From Peptococcaceae bacterium (GTDB taxonomy: Bacteria > Bacillota > Dehalobacteriia > UBA7702): a DNA stretch of 6,879 nucleotides. The DNA lies in contig DXZC01000112.1 in NCBI GenBank assembly GCA_019415505.1, positions 1-6,879 on the forward strand. The letters are read 5' to 3'. Positions 1 to 5,960 of this stretch are shown piece by piece; the first letter of the stretch is position 1, and every line of letters begins with the position of its first letter. The notes below the pieces were generated by a model that was not told the DNA's origin, made no database searches, and was given only the letters and a program-made list of their open reading frames with translations. A program made the position numbers and the translations under genes.

Positions 1-26
1 GGCTCGGAGATGTGTATAAGAGACAG
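1..26. other. Sequencing adapter remnant (Nextera/Tn5), not genomic
   Basis: Bases 8-26 read AGATGTGTATAAGAGACAG, the 19-base Tn5 mosaic end used in Nextera libraries. The seven bases before it, GGCTCGG, are those that precede the mosaic end in the Nextera read-2 adapter. The match therefore covers all 26 bases and stops exactly where the pyrC coding frame begins. The pyrC reading frame has a stop (TAA, 17-19) inside this stretch. It should be masked as vector or adapter and not read as an upstream region, promoter or transposon end. Confidence 0.97.
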
Positions 27-28
27 CG

Positions 29-1057
29 ATTTTACCCATGCCCAACCCCAAGCCGGTAGCGGATAATCCCGCCGCCATTACCTATGTCAAGGACCGAGCG
101 GCAAAAGAGGGTTTAGTACACGTTTATCCCATTGGAGCTATCACCAAGGGCAGTGGGGGCAAGGAATTATCGGAAATGTCCTTCATGGCTGAAGCTGGCG
201 CCGTGGCCTTTTCCGACGACGGGCGACCGGTGGAAAACAGTCGCCTTATGCGCCTGGCCTTAGAATACAGCTTAATTTTTGACCTGCCCATCATAGCCCA
301 CGAGGAAGATTTAGATTTAGTAGACGACGGCGATATGAACGAGGGCTACTATTCCACTGTCTTGGGCTTGCGGTGTATACCCAGAGCCGCTGAGGAAGTG
401 ATGATAGCTAGGGACATAATTTTAGCCCGGCTTACCGGCGCTCATCTCCATATAGCCCATGTCAGCACTGCCAATGGGGTTGCTATGGTGAAAAGAGCGA
501 AGCAGGAAGGGTTAAAGGTAACAGCGGAAGTTACGCCCCATCACCTGACATTAACCGATGAGGCGGTAAAAACCTATGATACCAATACCAAGGTTAACCC
601 GCCGCTCCGGGAGGAAAGTGATGTGGCGGCCCTAATAACTGGACTTAAAGAGGGGGTTATTGACTGCATTGCCACGGATCACGCTCCCCATACCATTGAG
701 GACAAGGTAATTGAGTATCATTTTGCGGCCATGGGAATCAGCGGCTTTGAAACAGCTTTGGCTGTACTCTGGACCAACCTGGTGGCAAAGGGCAAGCTTA
801 GCGCCGTGGAATTAATCAGAGCCTTAACTTGCGCTCCCGCCCAGGTGATGCAATTACCCGGCGGCGTTTTAACCGAGGGGGCTGTGGCTGATGTGGTGGT
901 ATTTGACCCCCAAGGCGAAAAAGCTGTAGCTAAAGATAAATTTTATTCTAAGGGTAAGAACACGCCCTATGAGGGGGCTATCTTAAAGGGTTGGCCCGTT
1001 TTTACGATAGTCAACGGTGAAATTGTCATGGCAAACGGCGTGGTAAAGGAGAAATAA
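29..1057 (+). CDS. pyrC: Dihydroorotase, 5'-truncated (class I, zinc amidohydrolase)
   Basis: Cytosolic enzyme that reversibly cyclises N-carbamoyl-L-aspartate to L-dihydroorotate, the third step of UMP synthesis. Numbering from the ATG at 38, I see FSDDG (58-62), AHEED (87-91), HIAHVST (138-144), TPHHL (166-170), the substrate-binding stretch KVNPPLRE (185-192) and IATDHAPH (211-218). D61, H88, H141 and D214 have the same spacing as metal ligands D151, H178, H231 and D304 of Bacillus dihydroorotase. That places about 90 residues, including the N-terminal HxH zinc motif, before the window. The whole protein would be about 430 aa, normal for the family. The ATG at 38 is the internal Met of the conserved MPN segment, not the true start. 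In-frame codons continue back to 29 (I-L-P), where the adapter interrupts. The stop is followed after one base by pyrK. Confidence 0.96.
   Translation: MLPMPNPKPVADNPAAITYVKDRAAKEGLVHVYPIGAITKGSGGKELSEMSFMAEAGAVAFSDDGRPVENSRLMRLALEYSLIFDLPIIAHEEDLDLVDDGDMNEGYYSTVLGLRCIPRAAEEVMIARDIILARLTGAHLHIAHVSTANGVAMVKRAKQEGLKVTAEVTPHHLTLTDEAVKTYDTNTKVNPPLREESDVAALITGLKEGVIDCIATDHAPHTIEDKVIEYHFAAMGISGFETALAVLWTNLVAKGKLSAVELIRALTCAPAQVMQLPGGVLTEGAVADVVVFDPQGEKAVAKDKFYSKGKNTPYEGAILKGWPVFTIVNGEIVMANGVVKEK
1045..1051 (+). promoter_or_regulatory. Ribosome binding site of pyrK (supports GTG start)
   Basis: AAAGGAG lies inside the last codons of pyrC, 7 bases before the GTG at 1059. This strong Shine-Dalgarno sequence at ideal spacing is the main reason for choosing a GTG start for pyrK. 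It also implies that translation of pyrC and pyrK is coupled. Confidence 0.8.
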
Positions 1058-1058
1058 A

Positions 1059-1832
1059 GTGATAGAAATAGGTACGATAATCAGTAATGAAAAGGTGGGC
1101 CGGGATATTTGGCGCATGGAAATAGAAGCGCCGGGCATTGCCAACGCGGCCCAAATTGGTCAATTTGTCAATGTGCGTGTTAACGGTACTATTGAGCCGT
1201 TGCTGCGCCGTCCTATCAGTTTCCATGGTATAGATAAGGAGCGGGGGCAGATAGCTTTTCTTTATTTGGTAGTAGGCAAAGGCACCGCCCTGATGACAAA
1301 AATGCAGCCTAGGTCTGAGATTGATTTAGTCGGTCCTTTAGGCCGTGGATTTTCCCCGGACTTCGACGGTGAAAAAGCCCTGGTAGTTGGGGGCGGTATT
1401 GGCTCCGCCCCATTATATCCCTTATTACAAGCCCTGCTTAAAGAGGGTAAAACCCCCAAACTGCTGTTAGGGGCCGCTGATATCCGCAGTATAGTGGGTC
1501 TTACACTGTATGATGAGCTTGATGTGGACATAGCGGTAGCCACTGACGACGGCTCCTTGGGTGAAAAGGGTTTTGTTACCAGCTTAGTGGAGCGGGAGCT
1601 AGCAGCGGGCGGCTATGATTATATTTACGGCTGCGGCCCTCTCCCCATGCTCCAAGCCTTAGAGGAGCTGAGCGGTAAATATCAGGTGCCGGGGGAAATT
1701 TCCACTGAAGCCCATATGGGTTGCGGCTTGGGTATTTGCCTTTCCTGCGCGGCCAAAGGTAAGGACGGTAAAAACCGTAAAGTCTGTCAGGATGGTCCAG
1801 TATTTAGATTGGGGGAATTGAGCTATGAGTAA
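1059..1832 (+). CDS. pyrK: Dihydroorotate dehydrogenase B, electron-transfer subunit
   Basis: PyrK (257 aa, usual size) carries FAD and a [2Fe-2S] cluster. It passes electrons from dihydroorotate, oxidised on PyrD, to NAD+, forming a PyrD2K2 complex in the cytosol. The N-terminal ferredoxin-reductase-like FAD domain shows the RPIS motif (51-54) and VGKGTALM (72-79). The NAD-binding domain shows GGGIGSAPL (111-119) and CGPLPML (192-198). The C-terminal cluster motif is C222-X4-C227-X2-C230-X12-C243, so all four cluster cysteines are present. The start is GTG at 1059, one base after the pyrC stop. The end overlaps the pyrD start by 8 bases, consistent with stoichiometric co-expression of the two subunits. 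The pairing with pyrD points to a class 1B (NAD-dependent) enzyme rather than the fumarate- or quinone-linked classes. Confidence 0.97.
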   Translation: MIEIGTIISNEKVGRDIWRMEIEAPGIANAAQIGQFVNVRVNGTIEPLLRRPISFHGIDKERGQIAFLYLVVGKGTALMTKMQPRSEIDLVGPLGRGFSPDFDGEKALVVGGGIGSAPLYPLLQALLKEGKTPKLLLGAADIRSIVGLTLYDELDVDIAVATDDGSLGEKGFVTSLVERELAAGGYDYIYGCGPLPMLQALEELSGKYQVPGEISTEAHMGCGLGICLSCAAKGKDGKNRKVCQDGPVFRLGELSYE

Positions 1833-2751
1833 AGTCAATACCGCGGTAAAAATTGGCGCTTTAGAGATGAAAAACCCGGTAACAACAGGTTCCGGCACTT
1901 TTGGCTCAGGTTGGGAAATGCGGGATTATGTGGATTTAGCAGCCCTGGGGGCGATTACCGTTAAGGGCACAACCTTAGAACCGCGCCCCGGTAACTCCAT
2001 GCCCCGAATCGCCGAAACGCCCGCCGGTATTCTTAATTCCATTGGCCTGGAAAACCCCGGCGTTGAGGTCTTTATCCGGGATATACTGCCGAAAGTGGCT
2101 GAATTTGGCTCGCCGATAATCGTCAATATCGCCGGCAGTACTGTGGCGGATTACGGTGAAATAGCCGCTATTCTCGATAAGGAAGAGGCTGTGGCCGCCT
2201 TGGAAATTAATATTTCCTGCCCCAATGTTAAAAATGGTGGTATGGCTTTTGGTACAGATCCGGATACGGCCTTTAACGCTATCAATAATGTACGGAAAAA
2301 TACAGATAAGCCGGTAATAGCCAAGCTGTCCCCTAATGTTACGGATATCGTTGCTATGGCTAAGGTCGCGGCTAAAGCTGGGGCTGACGGGCTTTCTCTA
2401 ATTAATACCCTGTTAGGCATGGCCATAGATATTAAAGCCCAAAAACCTGTTCTGGGTAATGTTATGGGCGGCCTTTCCGGTCCCGCTATTAAGCCGGTGG
2501 CTCTGCGCATGGTTTACCAGGTTTCCCAGGCTGTGGATTTACCTATTGTAGGGCAGGGCGGCATTTGTACCTGGGAGGACGCTGTGGAATTTTTGTTGGC
2601 GGGGGCCACCGCGGTTTCCGTCGGCACGGGTAATTTTTTGGAACCGGACGCCACAATAAAAGTGGCTCGCGGCATAGAACAATACTTGCTGGAGCACGGC
2701 TACGAGGATGTAGCGGAAATAACTGGTTTGGCTTGGAAAGGAGCGAAATAA
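1825..2751 (+). CDS. pyrD: Dihydroorotate dehydrogenase B, catalytic subunit (class 1B)
   Basis: FMN-containing (beta/alpha)8-barrel enzyme of 308 aa that oxidises dihydroorotate to orotate and hands electrons to PyrK. Visible motifs are GSGTFGSG (22-29), VKGTTLEPRPGN (46-57) with the flavin-contacting lysine K47, and the substrate-binding stretch ILNSIGLENPG (69-79). Next come NISCPNVK (129-136), with C132 as the catalytic base expected of class 1, then KLSPNVTDI (167-175), INTLLGMAID (193-202) and GGLSGPAIKP (215-224). The phosphate-binding end is GQGGI (243-247) and VSVGTGNF (264-271). GQGGI has Q where I would more often expect a hydrophobic residue. The ATG at 1825 overlaps pyrK by 8 bases and is preceded by a GGGGGA element inside pyrK. 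The gene shares one base with the pyrF start (TAATG). Confidence 0.97.
   Translation: MSKVNTAVKIGALEMKNPVTTGSGTFGSGWEMRDYVDLAALGAITVKGTTLEPRPGNSMPRIAETPAGILNSIGLENPGVEVFIRDILPKVAEFGSPIIVNIAGSTVADYGEIAAILDKEEAVAALEINISCPNVKNGGMAFGTDPDTAFNAINNVRKNTDKPVIAKLSPNVTDIVAMAKVAAKAGADGLSLINTLLGMAIDIKAQKPVLGNVMGGLSGPAIKPVALRMVYQVSQAVDLPIVGQGGICTWEDAVEFLLAGATAVSVGTGNFLEPDATIKVARGIEQYLLEHGYEDVAEITGLAWKGAK
2737..2743 (+). promoter_or_regulatory. Ribosome binding site of pyrF (decides the ATG at 2751)
   Basis: AAAGGAG lies within the last codons of pyrD, 7 bases before the ATG at 2751. It favours this start over the longer in-frame TTG at 2733, which would contain the site inside the gene. It also favours it over the second in-frame ATG at 2769, which has only a weak GAAAGA upstream. 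Confidence 0.75.
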
Positions 2752-3491
2752 TGTTGAAAGATAGCGCGATGTTGAAGGATAAAATTATTGTGGCCTTAGA
2801 TGTGCCCACCAAAGAAGACGCTTTAGCTATTGTGGAGGAATTAGGCGATTCTGTGGGAGCCTATAAAATAGGTATGCAGCTGTATAACGCCTGCGGCCCC
2901 GAAATTTTGCAGGCGGTATACGCGAGAAATGGACAGGTATTCCTGGATTTAAAATTCCACGATATTCCCAATACTGTAGCCTCGGCCAGCCGTACTGTGG
3001 CAAAATTAGGTGTGTTTATGTTCAACTTACACGCTTCCGGCGGCTATACCATGATGGCCGAAGCTGCCAAGGCCCTAAAGGAAGAAGCGGCAAAACTGGG
3101 GGTGGAAAAACCCCTGCTGATTGCCGTTACAGTGCTTACCAGTATGGGTCAAGAGGAATTAAAAAACGAAGTTGGCGTAGAGCGGGAGATTGGCGCGCAG
3201 GTTGTGGCCCTGGCCAAATTAGCTAAGGAGGCGGGGTTAGACGGTGTAGTTGCTTCACCTTTGGAAATTAAAATGATTCGGGAGGCTTGCGGCAGTGATT
3301 TCCTGATAGTCACCCCTGGTATTCGTCCCCGGGAAGCCGGCAGCGACGACCAAAAGCGCATTAAAACTCCTGGCGAGGCCGTGTCTGACGGCGCCGACTA
3401 TTTGGTTATTGGCCGTCCCATTACTAAGGCCCCGGATAGGGCGGCGGCTGTAAAGTCTATTGTGGCTGAGATTGAAGCCAGTGTAAAATAA
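2751..3491 (+). CDS. pyrF: Orotidine-5'-phosphate decarboxylase
   Basis: Decarboxylates OMP to UMP, the last step of the pathway, in the cytosol. The protein is 246 aa from the ATG at 2751, the normal size for the short bacterial OMP decarboxylases. The barrel shows IIVALDVPT (12-20), YKIGMQLY (38-45) and the catalytic signature FLDLKFHDIPNT (64-75). The Asp-Lys-Asp residues of that signature are D66, K68 and D71. Further on are NLHASGG (92-98), AVTVLTSM (125-132), VVASPLEI (166-173), VTPGIRP (187-193) and the phosphate-gripping VIGRPITKAPD (219-229). The start overlaps the pyrD stop by one base. The first codons are nearly duplicated: ATGTTGAA(A/G)GATA occurs at 2751 and again in frame at 2769. 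Translation from 2769 would give a protein six residues shorter that still keeps the whole barrel. Confidence 0.96.
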   Translation: MLKDSAMLKDKIIVALDVPTKEDALAIVEELGDSVGAYKIGMQLYNACGPEILQAVYARNGQVFLDLKFHDIPNTVASASRTVAKLGVFMFNLHASGGYTMMAEAAKALKEEAAKLGVEKPLLIAVTVLTSMGQEELKNEVGVEREIGAQVVALAKLAKEAGLDGVVASPLEIKMIREACGSDFLIVTPGIRPREAGSDDQKRIKTPGEAVSDGADYLVIGRPITKAPDRAAAVKSIVAEIEASVK

Positions 3492-3506
3492 GTTGCGTTA
3501 ATGAAA

Positions 3507-3577
3507 TCAGGTAATTTGTGCAACTCTGGTAATTTTGTGTAACATGGAAATTCTGATAATTTGTATAACATGGAAAT
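3507..3577 (+). repeat. Imperfect tandem repeat, 2.7 copies of about 27 bases, in the pyrF-pyrE gap
   Basis: Three adjoining units occur. The first is a shortened 18-base copy (3507-3524), followed by a 27-base copy (3525-3551) and a 26-base copy (3552-3577). The two long copies share TCTGRTAATTT, then GTRTAACATGGAAAT, differing by two G/A changes and one T indel. The short copy matches the first two thirds and lacks the ATGGAAAT end. The block fills most of the 124-base AT-rich gap, while the genes before it abut or overlap. TATAAC (3564-3569) and GATAAT (3555-3560) inside it look like -10 boxes, but neither has a good -35 partner. Its function is unknown. It could be a slippage product in a non-coding spacer or part of a weak internal promoter for pyrE. 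Confidence 0.7.
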
Positions 3578-3602
3578 ATTGAAATTATTAAAAATTAAAA
3601 TT

Positions 3603-3608
3603 AAGGAG
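3603..3608 (+). promoter_or_regulatory. Ribosome binding site of pyrE
   Basis: AAGGAG lies 7 bases before the ATG at 3616, at the end of an A/T-only run. It fixes the pyrE start and gives this gene its own translation initiation independent of pyrF. Confidence 0.75.
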
Positions 3609-3615
3609 AGTAATC

Positions 3616-4188
3616 ATGGAACAAAAAGAAATTTTACAAATCTTTAAAGATTCTGGAGCTTTATTGGAAGGGCATTTTTTGCTTACCTCCGGCCGCCATT
3701 CGGACAAATATATGCAGTGCGCCCAAGTGCTCCGCTTTCCCGATTATACGGAAAAACTCTGTAAAATTATTGCCGACGAGTATAAGGACTCCGGCGTAGA
3801 ACTGGTAGTAGGTCCTGCTATGGGCGGTATTCTGGTAGCATATGAGGTAGCTCGCCAGCTGGGAGTACCAAACATTTTTGCGGAACGGGAAAATGGTAAA
3901 ATGACCTTGCGCCGTAACTTTGCCATTGAAAAGGGGCAAAAGGTTTTAGTAGTTGAGGACGTTGTAACCACTGGTGGTTCTGTTTTGGAAGTAATCAATA
4001 TTGTTAAGGAGCAGGGCGGCGATGTAGTGGGCGCTGGGGTTTTGGTAGACCGGAGCAACGGCGCGGTGGATTTAGGCGTACCGCTTTGTTCCGTTCTGGC
4101 CATGGAAGTTGTAAGTTATGAAGCGGATAATTGCCCGCTTTGCCAAAGTGGGGCCGATGCTCCGTATAAACCGGGCAGCCGTAAATAA
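3616..4188 (+). CDS. pyrE: Orotate phosphoribosyltransferase
   Basis: Joins orotate to PRPP to give OMP, the substrate of PyrF, and acts in the cytosol, normally as a dimer. The 190-aa protein starts with the family's N-terminal helix and the LTSGRHSDKY segment (24-32). VGPAMGGI (65-72) precedes the core. The PRPP-binding signature VLVVEDVVTTGGS (110-122) has the expected acidic pair E114-D115. RENGKMTLRR (91-100) forms the flexible catalytic loop region. The C-terminal tail carries a C173-P-L-C176 pair followed by KPGSR, which I recall from the Clostridia/Thermus-type PyrE branch rather than the enterobacterial one. A metal-binding role for that pair is unproven. It is the last gene of the pyr cluster, separated from pyrF by 124 bases and followed by a terminator. 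Confidence 0.96.
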   Translation: MEQKEILQIFKDSGALLEGHFLLTSGRHSDKYMQCAQVLRFPDYTEKLCKIIADEYKDSGVELVVGPAMGGILVAYEVARQLGVPNIFAERENGKMTLRRNFAIEKGQKVLVVEDVVTTGGSVLEVINIVKEQGGDVVGAGVLVDRSNGAVDLGVPLCSVLAMEVVSYEADNCPLCQSGADAPYKPGSRK

Positions 4189-4341
4189 CGCCGTATATAA
4201 AGTCCAATAACTGACCAACGGTTATTTTAGTAAATAAAAGCGGTGGCGTAAATAAAACAGAAAAAACCCGCACCTGACTATTCAGTGGCGGGTTTTTATG
4301 GTATAGTGTAAAAAAGTCTGTTATTGAATGGTGCTGGTATT
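4189..4341. other. Intergenic region between pyrE and the radical SAM gene
   Basis: This 153-base AT-rich gap holds the terminator at 4262-4297. It also holds a weaker AATAAC/GTTATT hairpin (4206-4211 with 4221-4226) followed by TTTT. TATAGT (4302-4307) is a plausible -10 box for the downstream gene. The matching -35 position at 17-base spacing reads TATTCA (4279-4284), a poor match lying within the terminator, so the promoter call is weak. No small gene or riboswitch fold is evident. Confidence 0.35.
4262..4297 (+). terminator. Intrinsic terminator after pyrE
   Basis: AAAAACCCGC (4262-4271) pairs with GCGGGTTTTT (4288-4297). After a two-base mismatch, an inner CTGA/TCAG stem closes on a 4-base CTAT loop. 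A GC core followed by a T-run is the classic rho-independent form. The matching A-run on the 5' side could also let it work on the other strand. It marks the end of the pyr operon and separates it from the radical SAM gene. Confidence 0.88.
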
Positions 4342-5211
4342 ATGCATAAGGTGGAAGCAAAGACAATTTTATCCGGGAAAAACGGCCTGAATATTTACCG
4401 TGGCTGCACCCACGGCTGTATTTACTGTGACGCCCGCAGCGACTGTTATGGTATGGAGCATCCCTTTGAGGATATTGCGGTGAAAGCAAATGCTCCGGTT
4501 TTGCTGCGCAAAGCCTTGGGGAGCAAACGGCGGCTCTGTATGGTGGGAACCGGGGCCATGTCCGACCCCTATTTACCGGCGGAGGCGGAATTGGAGCTGA
4601 CCAAAGAGTGCTTAGAAATCATTGCCCAATACGGCTTCGGCGTTACTCTTATTACGAAATCCGATTTAGTGCTGCGGGATTTACCCATACTCAAGGAGAT
4701 TAACTCCCAGGCTAAAGCTGTGGTGCAGATGACCCTTACCACCTTTGATGATGAACTGTGCCGCAAAATAGAGCCCCAGGCGCCTGTAACCTCCCGCCGG
4801 TTTGAGGTGTTGGAAATATTGCGGGATAATGGTATTCCCACAGTGGTATGGCTGTGCCCGATTTTGCCGTTTATTAACGATACGGCAGCCAACATCAGGG
4901 GTATTTTAGATTATTGCCTTAAAGCCCAGGTTTATGGCGTTATTTGTTTTGGCATGGGGCTTACTCTCCGCTCTGGCAACCGGGAATATTTTTATAACCG
5001 GTTAGACGCCTTATTCCCAGGTCTGAAGGAACGATATATCAGTCTATATGGCGATAAGTATGAAATTGTCAGTCCTAAACACAGCTATCTCATGTCCCTA
5101 TTTACGGATACCTGCCGCGCCAATGGCTTGGTTTGCGATAATAACGCTATATTTGCCTATTTAAACGCTTTACCCAATATGTCGGAGCCTGTTTTATTCC
5201 CCGAATACTAA
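4342..5211 (+). CDS. SPL-like radical SAM protein, function unknown
   Basis: Radical SAM enzyme of 289 aa, broadly grouped with spore photolyase-like proteins (COG1533 type). The [4Fe-4S]/SAM motif is C22-T-H-G-C26-I-Y-C29, a canonical CX3CX2C placed right at the N-terminus after NIYRG. Other conserved blocks are GTGAMSDPY (69-77), which resembles the SAM-binding GGE-like region, TKSDLVLRDL (105-114), VQMTLTTFDDELC (128-140), WLCPILPFINDT (170-181) and GNREYFYNRLD (212-222). No second cluster domain or membrane segment is seen. The start at 4342 was chosen because family members begin MHxxxAKTILS. A TTG at 4324 is in frame, but neither start has a clear Shine-Dalgarno. The substrate is not known. 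It differs from true SplB in length and N-terminal layout, so a spore photoproduct lyase role should not be assumed. It is flanked by terminators and appears monocistronic. Confidence 0.88.
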   Translation: MHKVEAKTILSGKNGLNIYRGCTHGCIYCDARSDCYGMEHPFEDIAVKANAPVLLRKALGSKRRLCMVGTGAMSDPYLPAEAELELTKECLEIIAQYGFGVTLITKSDLVLRDLPILKEINSQAKAVVQMTLTTFDDELCRKIEPQAPVTSRRFEVLEILRDNGIPTVVWLCPILPFINDTAANIRGILDYCLKAQVYGVICFGMGLTLRSGNREYFYNRLDALFPGLKERYISLYGDKYEIVSPKHSYLMSLFTDTCRANGLVCDNNAIFAYLNALPNMSEPVLFPEY

Positions 5212-5242
5212 AATCTCCAGCTAGCCTGGGGTATAGCTTTGG

Positions 5243-5275
5243 CAAGCCTCCCCTGAAGGGGAGTGGGCGAGGGTA
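5243..5275. repeat. GC-rich hairpin resembling a dispersed intergenic repeat
   Basis: CTCCCC (5248-5253) and GGGGAG (5258-5263) form a perfect 6-bp stem with a TGAA loop, followed by TGGGCGAGGG. From memory, the form GCCTCCCCTGAAGGGGAG followed by a G-rich tail resembles short palindromic repeats found between genes in many Clostridia. Only one copy is present here, so the repeat nature is inferred. No T-run follows, so it is not a terminator by itself. Confidence 0.4.
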
Positions 5276-5287
5276 CTACTAAATTAA

Positions 5288-5317
5288 AAAACCATGTCAG
5301 CAGTCTGACATGGTTTT
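5288..5317. terminator. Bidirectional intrinsic terminator between convergent genes
   Basis: AAAACCATGTCAG (5288-5300) and CTGACATGGTTTT (5305-5317) are perfect inverted complements, giving a 13-bp stem with a CAGT loop. T-rich tracts lie at the 3' side on both strands: TTTTCTT on the + strand, and on the - strand the complement of AAATTAAAAA. It sits 76 bases after the radical SAM stop and 53 bases beyond the tetR stop. It is well placed to end transcripts arriving from either direction. Confidence 0.88.
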
Positions 5318-5370
5318 CTTAGCTTTCTCCTTACTTTGCCGCAAAATTAACGTAACCACCCTATAAGGTA

Positions 5371-5943
5371 TTAGCAATCTGAACTTTCCGGATAACAGTG
5401 TTTTAAAGCAATGCGCTTAACATTTAGCTCTAAATCCGCCAGCTTGCCAGCTAGCTCTGTGGGGCTGAGCTTCATATCGCTTTTAATCCAGTCTAAAATA
5501 ACGCCGCAAATGCCGTGGGCCAGGAATGAAGCGTGAAATTCTCGGTTAGACTCCGCCAACAGCTCTTCTGTGTCTAGTTGGGCAATATTGGCCCTAAAAA
5601 TTTTCCTCGTTACATTATAGAGGGTCTGCTGAAAAATTTCCTCCTGGCTCCGTATGGTATTCATATAAAAGTGTTTATCAGCCCACATTATTTCCAGCAT
5701 GGCCTGTAGACGCTCATGCCAGTTGTTTAAATTAATGCCGTTAGTTAGGGGGGAGAAGGTCTCGTTACTGTAAACCCAGTTAAGTATTTCATACTTGTCC
5801 ACAAAGTGGTAATAAAAGGTTTGGCGGTTAAGGCCGCAATGAGTTGTGATATCAGTAACGGTAATCTTCTCGAAATTTCTCGTTCGGCCCAGTTCCTTGA
5901 GGGCTTGTACCAAGGCTTTTTTGGTAAGGCTGGCCTCAGACAT
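5371..5943 (-). CDS. TetR/AcrR-family transcriptional regulator (DhaS-like)
   Basis: DNA-binding regulator of 190 aa. The N-terminal TetR helix-turn-helix covers about residues 8-55, with ITVTDITTHCGLNRQTFYYHF (27-47) containing the turn and recognition helix and the family's YYHF hallmark. The C-terminal part, ending in HGICGVILDWIKSDMKLSPTEL (143-164), resembles the TetR_C_8-type ligand domain found in DhaS, the activator of dihydroxyacetone kinase genes. Many members of this subfamily have no known ligand, and no dha genes are seen here. I therefore do not give a gene name or effector. The start at 5943 has AAGGAGG 7 bases upstream. It lies 17 bases after the recQ stop on the same strand, so it is probably read from a recQ transcript. 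No separate promoter is visible in that gap. Confidence 0.88.
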   Translation of the reverse strand: MSEASLTKKALVQALKELGRTRNFEKITVTDITTHCGLNRQTFYYHFVDKYEILNWVYSNETFSPLTNGINLNNWHERLQAMLEIMWADKHFYMNTIRSQEEIFQQTLYNVTRKIFRANIAQLDTEELLAESNREFHASFLAHGICGVILDWIKSDMKLSPTELAGKLADLELNVKRIALKHCYPESSDC

Positions 5944-5950
5944 GGCACAA

Positions 5951-5957
5951 CCTCCTT
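5951..5957 (-). promoter_or_regulatory. Ribosome binding site of the tetR-type gene
   Basis: On the - strand the bases read AAGGAGG, 7 bases before the ATG whose complement is at 5941-5943. It occupies much of the 17-base gap between recQ and the regulator, supporting this start and a common transcript. Confidence 0.78.
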
Positions 5958-5960
5958 TTC

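Noticed and set aside
8..26. Possible end of a natural Tn5/IS50 transposon
   Set aside because: The sequence is the engineered mosaic end, and the preceding GGCTCGG is the synthetic adapter. There is no transposase or second end.
3501..3542. 13-codon ORF (MKSGNLCNSGNFV) as a leader peptide before pyrE
   Set aside because: There is no Shine-Dalgarno, it lies within low-complexity repeat sequence, and no attenuator hairpin follows it before pyrE. A chance ORF is more likely.
3507..3577. CRISPR-like array
   Set aside because: The units are directly adjacent with no unique spacers, are imperfect, and no cas genes are nearby.
3544..3582. 12-codon ORF (MEILIICITWKY) upstream of pyrE
   Set aside because: There is no ribosome binding site and the ORF arises from the repeat unit itself.
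3492..3615. PyrR-binding attenuator ahead of pyrE
   Set aside because: I find no GC-rich anti-antiterminator or terminator hairpin with a T-run, and no recognisable PyrR-binding loop. Such elements, if present, are expected upstream of the operon outside the window.
4206..4228. Additional terminator after pyrE
   Set aside because: The AATAAC/GTTATT stem is only 6-7 bp with a single G-C pair and would be unstable. The strong terminator at 4262-4297 is sufficient.
1026..4273. Long antisense ORFs opposite the pyr genes
   Set aside because: Each lies opposite a conserved enzyme gene, lacks recognisable domains and a good ribosome binding site, and has Ser/Pro/Thr-rich composition typical of shadow frames.
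4342..5211. Spore photoproduct lyase (splB) assignment
   Set aside because: The fold family is shared, but the N-terminal layout and conserved blocks match a separate, uncharacterised SPL-like subgroup. Only the family-level call is supported.
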